A DNA stretch of 64,000 nt from Shewanella benthica (GTDB taxonomy: Bacteria > Pseudomonadota > Gammaproteobacteria > Enterobacterales > Shewanellaceae). Made by a program: the position numbers and the translations under genes. Below the pieces are notes generated by a model. The model did not search any database and was not told the DNA's origin. It saw only the letters and a list, made by a program, of their open reading frames with translations. The stretch lies in assembly GCA_023284085.1 (NCBI GenBank), contig JAKVHY010000006.1, positions 1-64,000 of the forward strand, given 5' to 3'. Positions within the stretch are counted from its first letter, which is position 1. Each line of letters opens with the position of its first letter. Positions 36,266 to 45,930 of this stretch are shown here, one piece after another.

Positions 36266-39200
36266 CTGTTTAGCTTTATCTTGGTCTCGCGTCGACAGTG
36301 CCAGGTTTCAGAGAGCAAAAATAACGCTGGGGTGAAAACGAGAATCGTCGCTATCGAGAAAAATGTGCCGAAGCTAAGGCTAATGACCATAGGAATAAGG
36401 TATTGGGCTTGGGTTGAGGTTTCAAACAGCATAGGGGCCAGACCAAGCGTAGTCGTCATCGCTGTGATAACCACAGGCCTGAAACGGCTTAAGCTGCTAT
36501 TGATGATCGCACTATTAATATCAAGCCCACTGCGTAAGTGTTGCTTTATCTCTAATAGGAGCACAAATGATCCATTCACAACAAGACCCGATAACGCGAT
36601 CATGCCAAATAGGCTCATCACACTAAAATTTTGATTTAATATGATATGCCCAAGTATCGCTGCAGCTAAACACAGAGGTATCACGCTCAGTATTAACGCT
36701 GCATCAAGCATGCTTTTGAAAAAAATGGCTAAAAATGAAAATACAATAAATAGCGCGAGCAATACGCCCGTGATGAGCTGCGTATTTACTTTTCGCTCAG
36801 TACGGGCACTGCCACCTAACTCAGCATTTACACCGGGATATTTCTGCATTAGCGCCGGTAATATCGAATCTGAGATTTGAGCGGTGATCAGTGATACATT
36901 GACCTTACTGCGAATGAAGCTTGCGCTCACTTCTACCTGCTCGATACCGTCAATTCGGTCAATTCGGGTCGCCGAGAAAATCGGTTTAATATCTGCAATT
37001 TGCTTGAGTAATACTTGTTCTCCGCTGGGAGACACGATCAATAAATCTCCTAGGGTGTTAGCTTTAAACTGCTCACTACGATGACGCATGACTCGGATTT
37101 TCAACTCTTCGCTATTCTGAATTTGTCTCTTTACCTCTTGACCATAAAAGCTATTGCGGATCAAAGCACCTAAACTGTCACTATCGAACCCCATCATGCT
37201 ACCTCGGGCGTTGACGGTTAAGGTATATTCACGCTGAGCGTCGATAAGGCCGCTATCAATATCGATCACGCCTTCTATATGTTGGAGTTCTTGTATGAGC
37301 TCGAAACTCGCTTGTTTTAATGCTTCACTGTCACTCGAACCTAGTTCTATGGAGAGTTCTTTACCGCCACCTGGGCCGACTTCGTAGTCGAAGAAGAGTG
37401 ATTTAGTTCCGGCTAACTCACCGATCTCGGTGCGCCAAGTGTCAACAAACTCTCTAGCGGTGTAGCTACGTTTTGTGTCTTCTACAATTTGAAAAGTCGT
37501 TGATGCGGAATTGGCATGAATCGAAATCATGATGTGCTTATAGCTGTCAGGCTCGTTGAGACGTTCAAAAGCACGAATTCCAGCGGTTTCAATCAGCTTC
37601 ATGGTCCGATTTTTATCGACAAGTGCGGTTCCGGCTGGAAACTCGACTTCAGCATCGATGCGCTGAGATTCGACTTTAGGGACAAACCCCGAGTCAACAC
37701 GGCCAGAATTAACCCAACTAAACGTGACAAGAGTGATAGACACAAAAATAGCCAGCACGCTCCAAGGTTGGTTTAAGCTAATTTTCAGCAGCTTTTTAAA
37801 GTGTCGGTCCCGAAGCGTTTCAAATGCGTTAAAGCACTTCTGTTGTATTTGACCTAAGCGGCCAAGTTTTCTTGGTTTATCAAGCTGTTTCAAATGGTAG
37901 GGTAATATGAACAGGGCCTCGATTAAGGAAACGGCGAAAATAGCGAAAATGAGCAGTGTCATTGGTTTATACATGACTCCCAGTTCGCCGGGTACAAATA
38001 ACAGCGGAACAAAGGCGATAATGTTAGTGGCGACAGAGAAGCACACTGGCACGGCCATTTCGCTCGCACCTTGTTTGAGTGCTGTATCTATATCCGTACC
38101 CTGCTGCACTTTTTGATAGATATTTTCTGCGACGATCACGGCGTCATCGACCAAGATCCCTAAGGTGATAATAAATGCAAACAAGGTGACCATATTCAGT
38201 GGGATGCTTAGCACTGGCATCAAAGCGAGTGAGCCTATTATGGCGATGGGGATCCCCATACAAACCCAAAAAGCCAAGCGCATATCGAGAAAAAGAGACA
38301 GGGCAATAATCACCAGCACCATGCCGATTAAGCCATTATTCATCAGCAGGTCTATGCGTGTTTGAAAGGATTGGGCTTGATCGTCGAGTACCGTTAAATT
38401 AGCGCCTAAGGGAAGAGAGCCATGATATTGAGTGACGAACTCTTGTATTGCACTGCTGAGTTGGAGTGGTTTGGCGTTTTTACTCTGGTATACCACCAGC
38501 ATGACTCCAGGCTGACCGTTAACTAAGAAAGGCGCTTCTTGCTGAGAATAGCCAAAACTGATGTTGGCTATTTGTCCTAATGTGAGCACGGCACCATCGG
38601 GTTGAGACAATATGTTGATCTTGCTGAAGTGGGCTATTTCGTCTTTGCGACCAAGGGTACGGATGAGAATATCACCGGCATTGGTACTGATGCTGCCGGC
38701 TGATATGTCGGTCACTTCGGCGGCTATTTTTTGGGTTATCTCAGGCAAGCTCAGCTGGTATTGGTAGAGCTTGTCTTGGGATATTTCTATGATAACTTCG
38801 GCTTCCCTCACTCCTCTAAGCTCAATTTTGGCAATATCAAACTGATTCAACAGCGCGTTCTTGAGTCGTGTGGCTTCTTGCCTTAGTGCCGTTTCAGGTA
38901 AGTGACCATAAAGCCCGAACTCAACTAATGAGTCGAGTTCCTCTACTAAGGATACTTGCAGAGGCTCCATACTGGCTGGAAAGCTATTGATGCCATCAAG
39001 ATCGTTTTTGACATCTGCGATCACGCTATTGGCATCAACCCCGTCATTTAAGGTAAGCGTGATACTTGCTTCTCCTTCGACGGCGGTGGCTGAGATGCGG
39101 TCTATGTTGGTGTTTTCTGTCAGGCTGTACTCTATCGGCAGCACAATACTTTGTTCAATTTCTTTTGGCGTAGCCCCCGGAAAGTTGGCAGTAATCTCAA

Positions 39201-39393
39201 TCTCATCGACTTTGAATGAGGGGGAGGTTTCTTGTTTTATGTTTGCAAAGGAATAGAGGCCCATGGCGAGAATGGCAACAGTGAGTAGATTGACCGCAAT
39301 GGGGTTATCGATCATCCAACCGATGAGCCGGTTGATTATCGAGTCTGATTTAGCATCTGCTTGAGAAGGGGGAGGAGTGATTAACTTTTGCAT
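36250..39393 (-). CDS. RND-family efflux permease
   Basis: A 1047-residue inner-membrane RND pump with the usual 12-helix, two-porter-domain plan. The N-terminus is PIAVNLLTVAILAMGLYSF, and the helix-4 proton-relay acids are in GILVDDAVIVAENIYQK (two Asp). The C-terminal half repeats the pattern (LIPMVISLSFGTFFSI near the end). It exports drugs or metabolites with the adjacent adaptor and an outer-membrane channel, which is not in this window. Its start overlaps the adaptor stop (TGATG). The last codons come from the 48-bp dispersed repeat, so the original C-terminus may have been replaced. Confidence 0.9.
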   Translation of the reverse strand: MQKLITPPPSQADAKSDSIINRLIGWMIDNPIAVNLLTVAILAMGLYSFANIKQETSPSFKVDEIEITANFPGATPKEIEQSIVLPIEYSLTENTNIDRISATAVEGEASITLTLNDGVDANSVIADVKNDLDGINSFPASMEPLQVSLVEELDSLVEFGLYGHLPETALRQEATRLKNALLNQFDIAKIELRGVREAEVIIEISQDKLYQYQLSLPEITQKIAAEVTDISAGSISTNAGDILIRTLGRKDEIAHFSKINILSQPDGAVLTLGQIANISFGYSQQEAPFLVNGQPGVMLVVYQSKNAKPLQLSSAIQEFVTQYHGSLPLGANLTVLDDQAQSFQTRIDLLMNNGLIGMVLVIIALSLFLDMRLAFWVCMGIPIAIIGSLALMPVLSIPLNMVTLFAFIITLGILVDDAVIVAENIYQKVQQGTDIDTALKQGASEMAVPVCFSVATNIIAFVPLLFVPGELGVMYKPMTLLIFAIFAVSLIEALFILPYHLKQLDKPRKLGRLGQIQQKCFNAFETLRDRHFKKLLKISLNQPWSVLAIFVSITLVTFSWVNSGRVDSGFVPKVESQRIDAEVEFPAGTALVDKNRTMKLIETAGIRAFERLNEPDSYKHIMISIHANSASTTFQIVEDTKRSYTAREFVDTWRTEIGELAGTKSLFFDYEVGPGGGKELSIELGSSDSEALKQASFELIQELQHIEGVIDIDSGLIDAQREYTLTVNARGSMMGFDSDSLGALIRNSFYGQEVKRQIQNSEELKIRVMRHRSEQFKANTLGDLLIVSPSGEQVLLKQIADIKPIFSATRIDRIDGIEQVEVSASFIRSKVNVSLITAQISDSILPALMQKYPGVNAELGGSARTERKVNTQLITGVLLALFIVFSFLAIFFKSMLDAALILSVIPLCLAAAILGHIILNQNFSVMSLFGMIALSGLVVNGSFVLLLEIKQHLRSGLDINSAIINSSLSRFRPVVITAMTTTLGLAPMLFETSTQAQYLIPMVISLSFGTFFSIATILVFTPALFLLSETWHCRRETKIKLNSVMAH

Positions 39394-40562
39394 CAGATAG
39401 TCTCCACCACGTGAACGTCTACGTTAGCTTGTGGTGAGTGCATCTTATTGGTTATAAGCTGTTCATTATCCGCTAAGACATTGTGGATCACTGCGCTAGA
39501 TGCATCTTGAAATAGAATGGTTACCGCTTGTTGTTTGAGTGTGTTGTTGGCACTTACCAGCCAGATAGAATCGTTATCGATGGCAGACAGTGGCACCCTG
39601 AGCGTATCTTGTATGGGATCAAATAACAGCCGTGCTTCGACGAAATCGCCGACAATGAGCGGGTTAGGGTCATCGGGGGCTGGAATATACTCAGCGAATA
39701 TCTTTTGCAGTTGTATTTTATTATCTAGCATTGGAAATACATGGCTCACTGCAGCGTTAACGGTGCGCTTAGTGTCGGGTTGGTAGAGTGAGACACTTTG
39801 GCCTTTCTTTACACGTGAGGCGATTTCTCTAGGCAAGTAAATAGGCACTCTGAGTTGATTGACTTCAACCAGTGTCGCTATTTCATCACCTCTGATCAGG
39901 TAGTCTCCCTGAACAACTGCTCTTGATTCAACAAAATAGTGCTTATCGCTTATCCATTGGCTGCGCTCGAGATCCCGAGCAGCAATATTCAGTGAGTTGT
40001 GAGCAATTGTGAGCTGGGCTTTTGCTTGAACTAATTGAGGTTTTCGCAGCAACAACTCCAGGTCTAACTTCCATTCGTTTTCATTAAAATCTTCTAACAT
40101 CATTTGATAATCTTTTTCAGCGATACGTTGTTCGCCTAATTCCAAAGCGAGTTGAGCGCTGGCGATCTCCACTTCTGCTTGCCTTTGAACCAAGAGGGTA
40201 CGTAAGTCCGCAGTGTCTTGTTGAAAAACCCTATCGCCCACATTGAGCACTCCGCCTTCGATGAGGTCTTTATCGAGGTAGAAGAGTTGGCCGTCAACTT
40301 GTGCGGTCAGCGTCAACCTATTCTTGGCTATGACGGTGCCATAAGCGGTATAGCTTGGGGTGAATGTATTCTCGTCTACCCGCATCACGTTGACGCTAAT
40401 TGATTGTTTACTTTCAGGTTTGACCGCGGGTGCTGGTGCGGTCGCATGAATAAGAAAAGAAGTAATAATGGCGAAGGCGATAATAGTAAATGGCAGAACC
40501 TTTGGCATAGCACGGCTGGCTGTTAATAAGTGGGAGGGGATCGTTTTTCGATTTATTGTCAT
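39393..40562 (-). CDS. RND periplasmic adaptor subunit (membrane fusion protein)
   Basis: A 389-residue HlyD/MFP-type adaptor anchored by an N-terminal helix (LPFTIIAFAIITSFLI). The lipoyl half-motifs and alpha hairpin (QRQAEVEIASAQLALELGEQ...) are visible, as is the beta-barrel segment LRVPIYLPREIASRVKKGQ. It pairs with the RND pump encoded next. An in-frame TTG at 40622 is less likely than ATG 40562, which follows AGG. The operon faces the HlyD-DUF2955-MarR operon across two palindromic operators. Confidence 0.88.
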   Translation of the reverse strand: MTINRKTIPSHLLTASRAMPKVLPFTIIAFAIITSFLIHATAPAPAVKPESKQSISVNVMRVDENTFTPSYTAYGTVIAKNRLTLTAQVDGQLFYLDKDLIEGGVLNVGDRVFQQDTADLRTLLVQRQAEVEIASAQLALELGEQRIAEKDYQMMLEDFNENEWKLDLELLLRKPQLVQAKAQLTIAHNSLNIAARDLERSQWISDKHYFVESRAVVQGDYLIRGDEIATLVEVNQLRVPIYLPREIASRVKKGQSVSLYQPDTKRTVNAAVSHVFPMLDNKIQLQKIFAEYIPAPDDPNPLIVGDFVEARLLFDPIQDTLRVPLSAIDNDSIWLVSANNTLKQQAVTILFQDASSAVIHNVLADNEQLITNKMHSPQANVDVHVVETI

Positions 40563-40718
40563 TGGTTTATTACCTGTGTTGTGCGTGAGTGCTTGCTTTG
40601 CGGGGAGCCATAGGTGCTTCAATCTGGCAAAGGCCTATCTATAACTGGGTAGCCTAACGTGGAGATTGTGAAGCTAATGTGTAACTCGGTGCTGCATGAG
40701 TGAATACTGTGGCGAGGC

Positions 40719-40775
40719 TTTGTTGCACGCACAACAAAACTGAGGTAGACTCAGTATTGTTGTATAGACAACAAA
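40719..40775. promoter_or_regulatory. Two MarR-type operators in a divergent promoter region
   Basis: TTGTTG-N6-CAACAA occurs at 40720-40737 and 40757-40774, centres 37 bp apart, with a further inverted repeat ACTGAG-N5-CTCAGT between them (40739-40755). The position between two divergent export operons, one ending in marR, points to control of both by that MarR protein. Confidence 0.65.
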
Positions 40776-40856
40776 ATGTAGAGTTTGGTAATTAGAGAAA
40801 AAACATTCACCAAGCTTCTTGATGAAACGAAATGAATGATTGGGTTATAAACGAAT

Positions 40857-41906
40857 ATGAAAGATAAGATTTACAAATACATCAGCTATTTAGTACTGAG
40901 CGTAACCGTGTTTTTTTCGCTGTTTTTAATTGTTTCAGACAATATAGCGCCATTCACGACGCAAGCGAGTGTGCACAAAAATGTCGCCATTATTGCTTCT
41001 GAAGTGTCGGGCGTTGTCACGCACATGAATGTGGAAAACGGTCAAAGGGTCAAAAAAGGACAGATCCTCTACAGCATCGACAAGACTGGTTATCGACTCG
41101 CGGTAAAGGAAGCTGAAGCCACACTGCATCAGGCAGAAGAGGCTGACTCGGCTAAATGGCAAGAGCTGGCGAAAGCCAAGCAGTCGCGACTTCAGCGCCA
41201 AGCCGAAAGGGATAACTGGCTGCATAAGTTAACACGCTACCAATCTTTGTTAACGAATGGACTGATCACCCAAGAAGAGCTTGATGATGTCCAGCTTTCT
41301 GATGCGGTTGCACAAAGCGCGGTTATCGCAGCCGATGCAGAGGTATTGAGAATTTCCGCTGAGCTTGCACAAGAAAACGACAGTGCCGCGATTGAGCTTG
41401 CTAGAGCCCAATTAGATCAGAAAACGCGTGACCTGGTCCATACCGATATCGTGGCGCAAGTGGATGGTTCGATCAGTAACTTGCAACTCGAAGTGGGCAC
41501 TTACCTGAGTGCTGGCAATATTGGTTTGTTTATCGTCAATGAAAGCCATGGCTGGATTAATGCTGATTTTAACGAGAAAGGGGTGAATTACCTAAACACA
41601 GATGCTGAAGTTGTGCTGGTGTTTGATGCATTACCTGGTGAAACGTTTCGCGGCACAATCATCAATCAAGATCGCGCTATTTATGACGCATCGAGTGTGG
41701 GGAGTCAGTTGTCGGATGTCACCAACAGTGATCGCTGGATCCGTGAGCAACAAAAAATTCGTACGCGTATTTTTGTTAAAGAGCTAGATCCAAAGTTGAT
41801 TTCAGGTTCCAGAGCGACTGCCCAGGTGCTAAACGGTAATAGTCTTGTGGATTTCATTGCCGTGAGCTGGATGGAAGCCGTCAGCTATTTCCGCTACATC
41901 TATTAA
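40857..41906 (+). CDS. HlyD/EmrA-type membrane fusion protein
   Basis: A 349-residue adaptor with an N-terminal helix (YLVLSVTVFFSLFLIVSD), a first lipoyl half (ASEVSGVVTHMNVENGQRVKKGQ), a coiled coil (about 75-180), a second half (IVAQVDGSISNLQLEVGTYL), and a beta barrel with GWINADFNEKGVNYL. It resembles the AaeA/YibH type that works with DUF2955 or FusC-like membrane proteins. It is first in a three-gene operon with DUF2955 and marR. Confidence 0.87.
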   Translation: MKDKIYKYISYLVLSVTVFFSLFLIVSDNIAPFTTQASVHKNVAIIASEVSGVVTHMNVENGQRVKKGQILYSIDKTGYRLAVKEAEATLHQAEEADSAKWQELAKAKQSRLQRQAERDNWLHKLTRYQSLLTNGLITQEELDDVQLSDAVAQSAVIAADAEVLRISAELAQENDSAAIELARAQLDQKTRDLVHTDIVAQVDGSISNLQLEVGTYLSAGNIGLFIVNESHGWINADFNEKGVNYLNTDAEVVLVFDALPGETFRGTIINQDRAIYDASSVGSQLSDVTNSDRWIREQQKIRTRIFVKELDPKLISGSRATAQVLNGNSLVDFIAVSWMEAVSYFRYIY

Positions 41907-41916
41907 GCAGGTGACT

Positions 41917-42939
41917 ATGTTTAAGACAATCGATCAACGCAATGAGGCTATCAGAGTCACCCTTGGTATTACCCTATGTATGCTGATAGGGGTTACTCTT
42001 GATTTTGATTCCACCGTATACCTGGCGCTGTACCCTACGATAGCCATGACTAAGGTAAAGGACTACTCCTGGTCAGGATTAAGCAAAACCTTCGGACCGA
42101 CATTTATTGCAGCTTGTGTGGCATTGCTGATCTGCGAAATTTTTCAGTCCCATCCTTTTGTTATTTGGACTATCAGCCTGCTGTTTATCGATTATATGCG
42201 TAAGCGAGCCGATACCCCCGCTAAAGTGGGTGGATGCATCATGCCGATATTCAACTGGGTGTTGATTGTGATTTTCTCGCAATTTAGTACTCAGAGTATG
42301 CCGGATCGTATCGGTGAAATTCTCTTGTCTATGTTGATCACCATGTGTGTGGCGAAAGGCGTTGTTGCGCTTTTCCCTGTACAGAATAGCAATCCACCAC
42401 CCGCTTTTAAAAGGGTTGAAGTGACCCATAAGCAACGTGTGGTCACTATGGCCTTGATTGGTACAGGTGTCGCGGTATTGATGAACATAGATCTGCTTTC
42501 AGCCACATTTTGTATGGTGCCTGTGATTGCTGCGGCAACCCAAGTCAATCGTCAGCGTTATTTTGAGGTCGTCTCACAGCGATTTGTCACCCAAGTCGGT
42601 GGCTGCATGGTAGCCGTGCTTATTAGTATAGTGATAGCCGGTCACCAAACTATTTTAAGCTATTATGCCTTGATCTTGGGCGCGGCGATTTTTGCGATTG
42701 CTACAGCCATGGTTACGTCGTCAAAGATAGGCCGAGATGTTCACAGTGATGCACTGTTAGCCACAGTGTTGCCGATACAGCTGTATTTAGGAACATATGG
42801 TTTTGGATTCGAGAGTATCTTACTTAGAGCATGGGAACTTGCAGTGACTTTAGGTATATTGTTCCTAGTTTTTCAGTTATCGAAAATTAGAGAGAATCAT
42901 GTCCAAAGCGGCCAACTTGATACCGGAGTTCGACACTAG
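41917..42939 (+). CDS. DUF2955 membrane protein, FusC-like transporter
   Basis: A 340-residue integral-membrane protein with two sets of about five helices (ALYPTIAMTKVKDYSWSGL in the first half, DALLATVLPIQLYLGTYGFG in the second). It belongs to DUF2955, distantly like the AaeB/FUSC exporters, and together with the preceding HlyD protein probably forms a two-part exporter. GTG 41911 or ATG 41917; the latter is better spaced from GCAGG. It overlaps marR by 41 bp. Confidence 0.82.
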   Translation: MFKTIDQRNEAIRVTLGITLCMLIGVTLDFDSTVYLALYPTIAMTKVKDYSWSGLSKTFGPTFIAACVALLICEIFQSHPFVIWTISLLFIDYMRKRADTPAKVGGCIMPIFNWVLIVIFSQFSTQSMPDRIGEILLSMLITMCVAKGVVALFPVQNSNPPPAFKRVEVTHKQRVVTMALIGTGVAVLMNIDLLSATFCMVPVIAAATQVNRQRYFEVVSQRFVTQVGGCMVAVLISIVIAGHQTILSYYALILGAAIFAIATAMVTSSKIGRDVHSDALLATVLPIQLYLGTYGFGFESILLRAWELAVTLGILFLVFQLSKIRENHVQSGQLDTGVRH

Positions 42940-43360
42940 TGCTTCATTTATGATGGGGCTAGCTTATAAGCAATTTAGAACCTTATCCAATCAAGCGTTA
43001 TCAACGAAGCTTGATATAAGCATCGAAATGCTGGGCGCGCTGAGAGTGTTATCTCATCATGGTGAATTGGCGCAACAGGGGCTTGCCGAAGGGCTACAGC
43101 GCGAGCGTAGTGCCACCAAGCGCTTAGTGGATAACTGCATTAAACGGGGCTTGATTGAAGCGCACAAGAGTGAAACGAATAAAAAAGCCAAGTATTTAGT
43201 GGTTACTGAGAAAGGGCTTAAGATTAAAAATGAAGCCGCTGAGATAGTGACCGGAATTATTGAGCAATTTTTTGCCCCACTCACGCTGGAAGAACGCGGC
43301 ACTTTATTGAGTTTATGCCGAAAATTGATTAAAGACGATGTCTATCTCGGCGGCGATTAA
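42899..43360 (+). CDS. MarR-family repressor
   Basis: A 153-residue MarR-type winged-helix protein: ISIEMLGALRVLSHHGELAQQGLAEG as recognition part, the wing RGLIEAHKSETNKKAKYLVVTEKG, and dimer helices at both ends. It is last in the HlyD-DUF2955 operon and likely binds the paired palindromes at 40719-40775, giving ligand-induced control of both pumps. Its last nine codons lie inside the 222-bp repeat that also occurs at 48927-49148. Confidence 0.88.
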   Translation: MSKAANLIPEFDTSASFMMGLAYKQFRTLSNQALSTKLDISIEMLGALRVLSHHGELAQQGLAEGLQRERSATKRLVDNCIKRGLIEAHKSETNKKAKYLVVTEKGLKIKNEAAEIVTGIIEQFFAPLTLEERGTLLSLCRKLIKDDVYLGGD

Positions 43361-43554
43361 CTGCTTAGTGTCTCCTGATAACAGTCTAGCGTTAAGGTGA
43401 TATGCTTCGGAAAGTCTTGCTTAATTTGCCCGCTCGGCAGCGGGTAAGTGGACACGACGCAGTCACTTACGCACGCTTTTATTGAGATACTTACTCGATG
43501 ACTTCTTGAGCAGTTTTATATTTCTAACCTCTCCCTTCCCAGTCAATGTGAATG
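43332..43554. repeat. 222-bp direct repeat, left copy (marR end plus tonB 3' relic)
   Basis: Matches 48927-49148 in the same orientation at about 93-94% by eye, with one single-base indel. The part after the marR stop is a decayed copy of the last ~65 codons of the tonB gene (minus strand), including its stop. It marks the left edge of the 5.4-kb island. Confidence 0.9.
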
Positions 43555-43693
43555 CTATCAGTGTCAGGCTAAATGCTTGTCATACCGATTGCTCAAGGCT
43601 ACTTCATACGTCTAAAATGAATCTCTTTCGCATTGACATTTAGTTCACGCTCACACTGTTTATATGGCTGCGATTTTGTTGTGGAGCCAACTT

Positions 43694-44809
43694 ATGAGAT
43701 TGATCTTTCCCTTTATAGCCGCCGTCGTGTTAGCGGGTTGTGTTGATGGCAATAATGTAGGGGATATACCTAGCCAGCCATACAGCGACTTTTTTACGCC
43801 ACTTCCTGAAACACCGACTTATCCCGCGAGTAACCCATTTTCTGAAGGCAAGCAGGAACTTGGCGAGCTCTTGTTCTTTGACCCGATCTTATCCGGTGCA
43901 GAAGATGTCGCCTGTGCCACTTGCCATCATCCCGCTTTTGGCTGGGCGGATGGACGCACATTTTCCGTCGGTGTTGGCGGGATCGGCTTGGGGCCAAATA
44001 GGGATGATAATGGCCTTGGTAGCATAACTCCGATTCACTCACCCACGATTATGAATGTCTGCTTTACGGGCTTGGGCGTCAATGACAGCAAGATCCCTTC
44101 GAGCTTTGTGTCGGGAGGCTATTTCTGGGATTTGCGAGCGGCGACACTTGAGGAACAAGCATTAGGCCCGATAGTGAACCCCGTCGAAATGCGTGGGGAT
44201 CTCGCTGAGCATGCAGGACTCGATGATCAGCAGTACCTTGAGATGGTCATCGAGAGGTTGAAAAACTCGCCTTATCAAGCTTATTTTGACAAGGCATTTG
44301 GAGCCATTACTCCTGTCACACAGGGCGTCATCGAAGCGGTGACAAAAGATAACCTTGCCGCCGCGTTAGCCACGTTTCAGCGACGGATCATTACGCCCAA
44401 TAGCCGATTCGATCTGTTTTTAATGGGCGATCAAACGGCGTTAACCTCACGGGAAATCACGGGGCTAAACACGTTTATTAATGCGGGATGCGTGCGTTGT
44501 CATGGTGGCATGATGCTATCAGATAACCTATTGCATGAAGACGATAACATCCTCTCAAATCTACCCGCTGTACGCACCCCATCACTGAGGAATATCGCCA
44601 AAACAGCCCCCTATATGCAAGACGGCTCCTCAAGCACGTTACGCCACGCTGTCTCTATTTATGTGGATCGTGAAGATCTTCAAGTTGAGATCGAAGAAGA
44701 AAACGTTGGTGATGTTGAGGCATTTTTACACAGTTTAACCACGGAAGATTTTTATCAAGAGGTGCCTGGAGGCTTGCCTAGCGGCAATCAAGTTGGCGGT
44801 AATATTTAA
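43694..44809 (+). CDS. Diheme cytochrome c peroxidase-type lipoprotein
   Basis: A 371-residue periplasmic lipoprotein with lipobox VLAGC near residue 15. Two haem c sites are visible, CATCH (first domain) and CVRCH (second domain). Family blocks include GKQELGELLFFDPILSG, FWDLRAATLEEQALGPIVNPVEM and RTPSLRNIAKTAPYMQDGS. It belongs to the CcpA/MauG diheme family; the role could be peroxide reduction or oxidation of a partner protein. ATG 43694 follows GGAG; the upstream start at 43664 is unlikely. It is the first gene in the island. Confidence 0.87.
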   Translation: MRLIFPFIAAVVLAGCVDGNNVGDIPSQPYSDFFTPLPETPTYPASNPFSEGKQELGELLFFDPILSGAEDVACATCHHPAFGWADGRTFSVGVGGIGLGPNRDDNGLGSITPIHSPTIMNVCFTGLGVNDSKIPSSFVSGGYFWDLRAATLEEQALGPIVNPVEMRGDLAEHAGLDDQQYLEMVIERLKNSPYQAYFDKAFGAITPVTQGVIEAVTKDNLAAALATFQRRIITPNSRFDLFLMGDQTALTSREITGLNTFINAGCVRCHGGMMLSDNLLHEDDNILSNLPAVRTPSLRNIAKTAPYMQDGSSSTLRHAVSIYVDREDLQVEIEEENVGDVEAFLHSLTTEDFYQEVPGGLPSGNQVGGNI

Positions 44810-44922
44810 CCCCATAAAGGTCATCATTTTTCGATGTTAATAGTGGGGATATTGATGGGGGGATTGGCCTGGAATTTATTGTTTTGGGTATTCTTCTATG
44901 GGATTCGATGCGGGAGTTGTAA

Positions 44923-45930
44923 GTGAAAAATATATCAAGAATAGAGAGTCGAGACGTTATTTTATCCGTTGTCATACCTATGTTTAATGAGTCACAGGTC
45001 TTACCGACACTCTTGGCCCGGCTTACAAAAGTGCTGGATTCAGTGCCAGAGTCTGCAGAAATCGTGTTTATAGATGATGGCAGTAATGATGGCACCTGGG
45101 AGTTGCTACAAGCGTTACCTCCGTCATCGAGCAGACATCATTGTATTAAGCTCAGTCGCAATTTTGGCAAAGAGGCGGCATTGACTGCGGGGCTTGAGCA
45201 AGCGTGTGGTCTTGCTGTGATCATTTTAGATTCAGACCTTCAAGATCCCCCCGAGCTGATCCCCAAGATGATTGCACGATGGCGGGATGGTTTCGATGTG
45301 GTGAACATGAAGAGACGTTCCCGATTGGGCGAAACCTGGTTTAAGCGGTTTTCAGCAGCCGCGTTCTACAAAATCATTAATAACATGGCTGATTCGCCAG
45401 TGCCTGAAAATGTGGGTGATTTTAGATTGATGAGCAGGCAGGTGGTTGATAGCGTCAATGCATTGCCTGAGCGAAATAGATTCATGAAGGGGATCCTGAG
45501 TTGGCCTGGCTTCTCGCAGGTGACCATAAATTTCGATAGGGATCCCAGGCTCGCTGGTAATACAAAGTGGAATTATAGCAAGCTGGTAGGATTGGCAATC
45601 GATGGCATAACAGCCTTTAGCATAAAGCCGTTAAGGCTAGCGAGCTGGGCAGGAATGATGACCGCTTTTGCCGCATTTATATACGGTATTTGGGTGTTAA
45701 TTAAGACGGTATTTTGGGGGGAGTCTGTTGCTGGTTATCCCTCAATGATGATTGTGCAGGTTGCCTTAGCTGGCATTCAGCTGTTGGCGATTGGCATCAT
45801 TGGTGAATACTTGGGCCGCGTCTTTATTGAGGTGAAGGGACGCCCGCTTTACATCATCGAAGAATCAAGGCTAAAAAGTAGCAGGGCTGTTGATGTACCA
45901 AAATATCATGCTGTCAGTGGCTCAAAGTGA
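44923..45930 (+). CDS. GtrB-type polyprenyl-phosphate glycosyltransferase (GT2)
   Basis: A 335-residue membrane glycosyltransferase. The GT-A fold begins LSVVIPMFNESQVLP, IVFIDDGSNDGTW follows, the metal motif is in ILDSDLQDPPE, and two transmembrane helices close it (about 240-262 and 270-300) with IIGEYLGRVFIEVKGRPLY. This is the DPM1/GtrB/ArnC type that loads a sugar on undecaprenyl phosphate. Start GTG 44923 behind GGGAG. It overlaps the next gene by one base (TGATG) and is part of a GtrB/GT39/GtrA set. Confidence 0.9.
   Translation: MKNISRIESRDVILSVVIPMFNESQVLPTLLARLTKVLDSVPESAEIVFIDDGSNDGTWELLQALPPSSSRHHCIKLSRNFGKEAALTAGLEQACGLAVIILDSDLQDPPELIPKMIARWRDGFDVVNMKRRSRLGETWFKRFSAAAFYKIINNMADSPVPENVGDFRLMSRQVVDSVNALPERNRFMKGILSWPGFSQVTINFDRDPRLAGNTKWNYSKLVGLAIDGITAFSIKPLRLASWAGMMTAFAAFIYGIWVLIKTVFWGESVAGYPSMMIVQVALAGIQLLAIGIIGEYLGRVFIEVKGRPLYIIEESRLKSSRAVDVPKYHAVSGSK

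Noticed and set aside
35746..36266. Minus-strand frames of 135 and 79 codons between the second RAYT and the RND gene
   Set aside because: One overlaps the RAYT gene and both run across the G tract and the repeat; no start signals. They look like pieces of a dispersed element.
40719..40775. Paired palindromes as terminators
   Set aside because: They lie between divergent starts, lack T tracts and have the spaced-half-site form of operators.
43340..43560. A gene after marR
   Set aside because: The sequence is a 3' copy of tonB on the minus strand with no start or body; it is a relic and part of the direct repeat.
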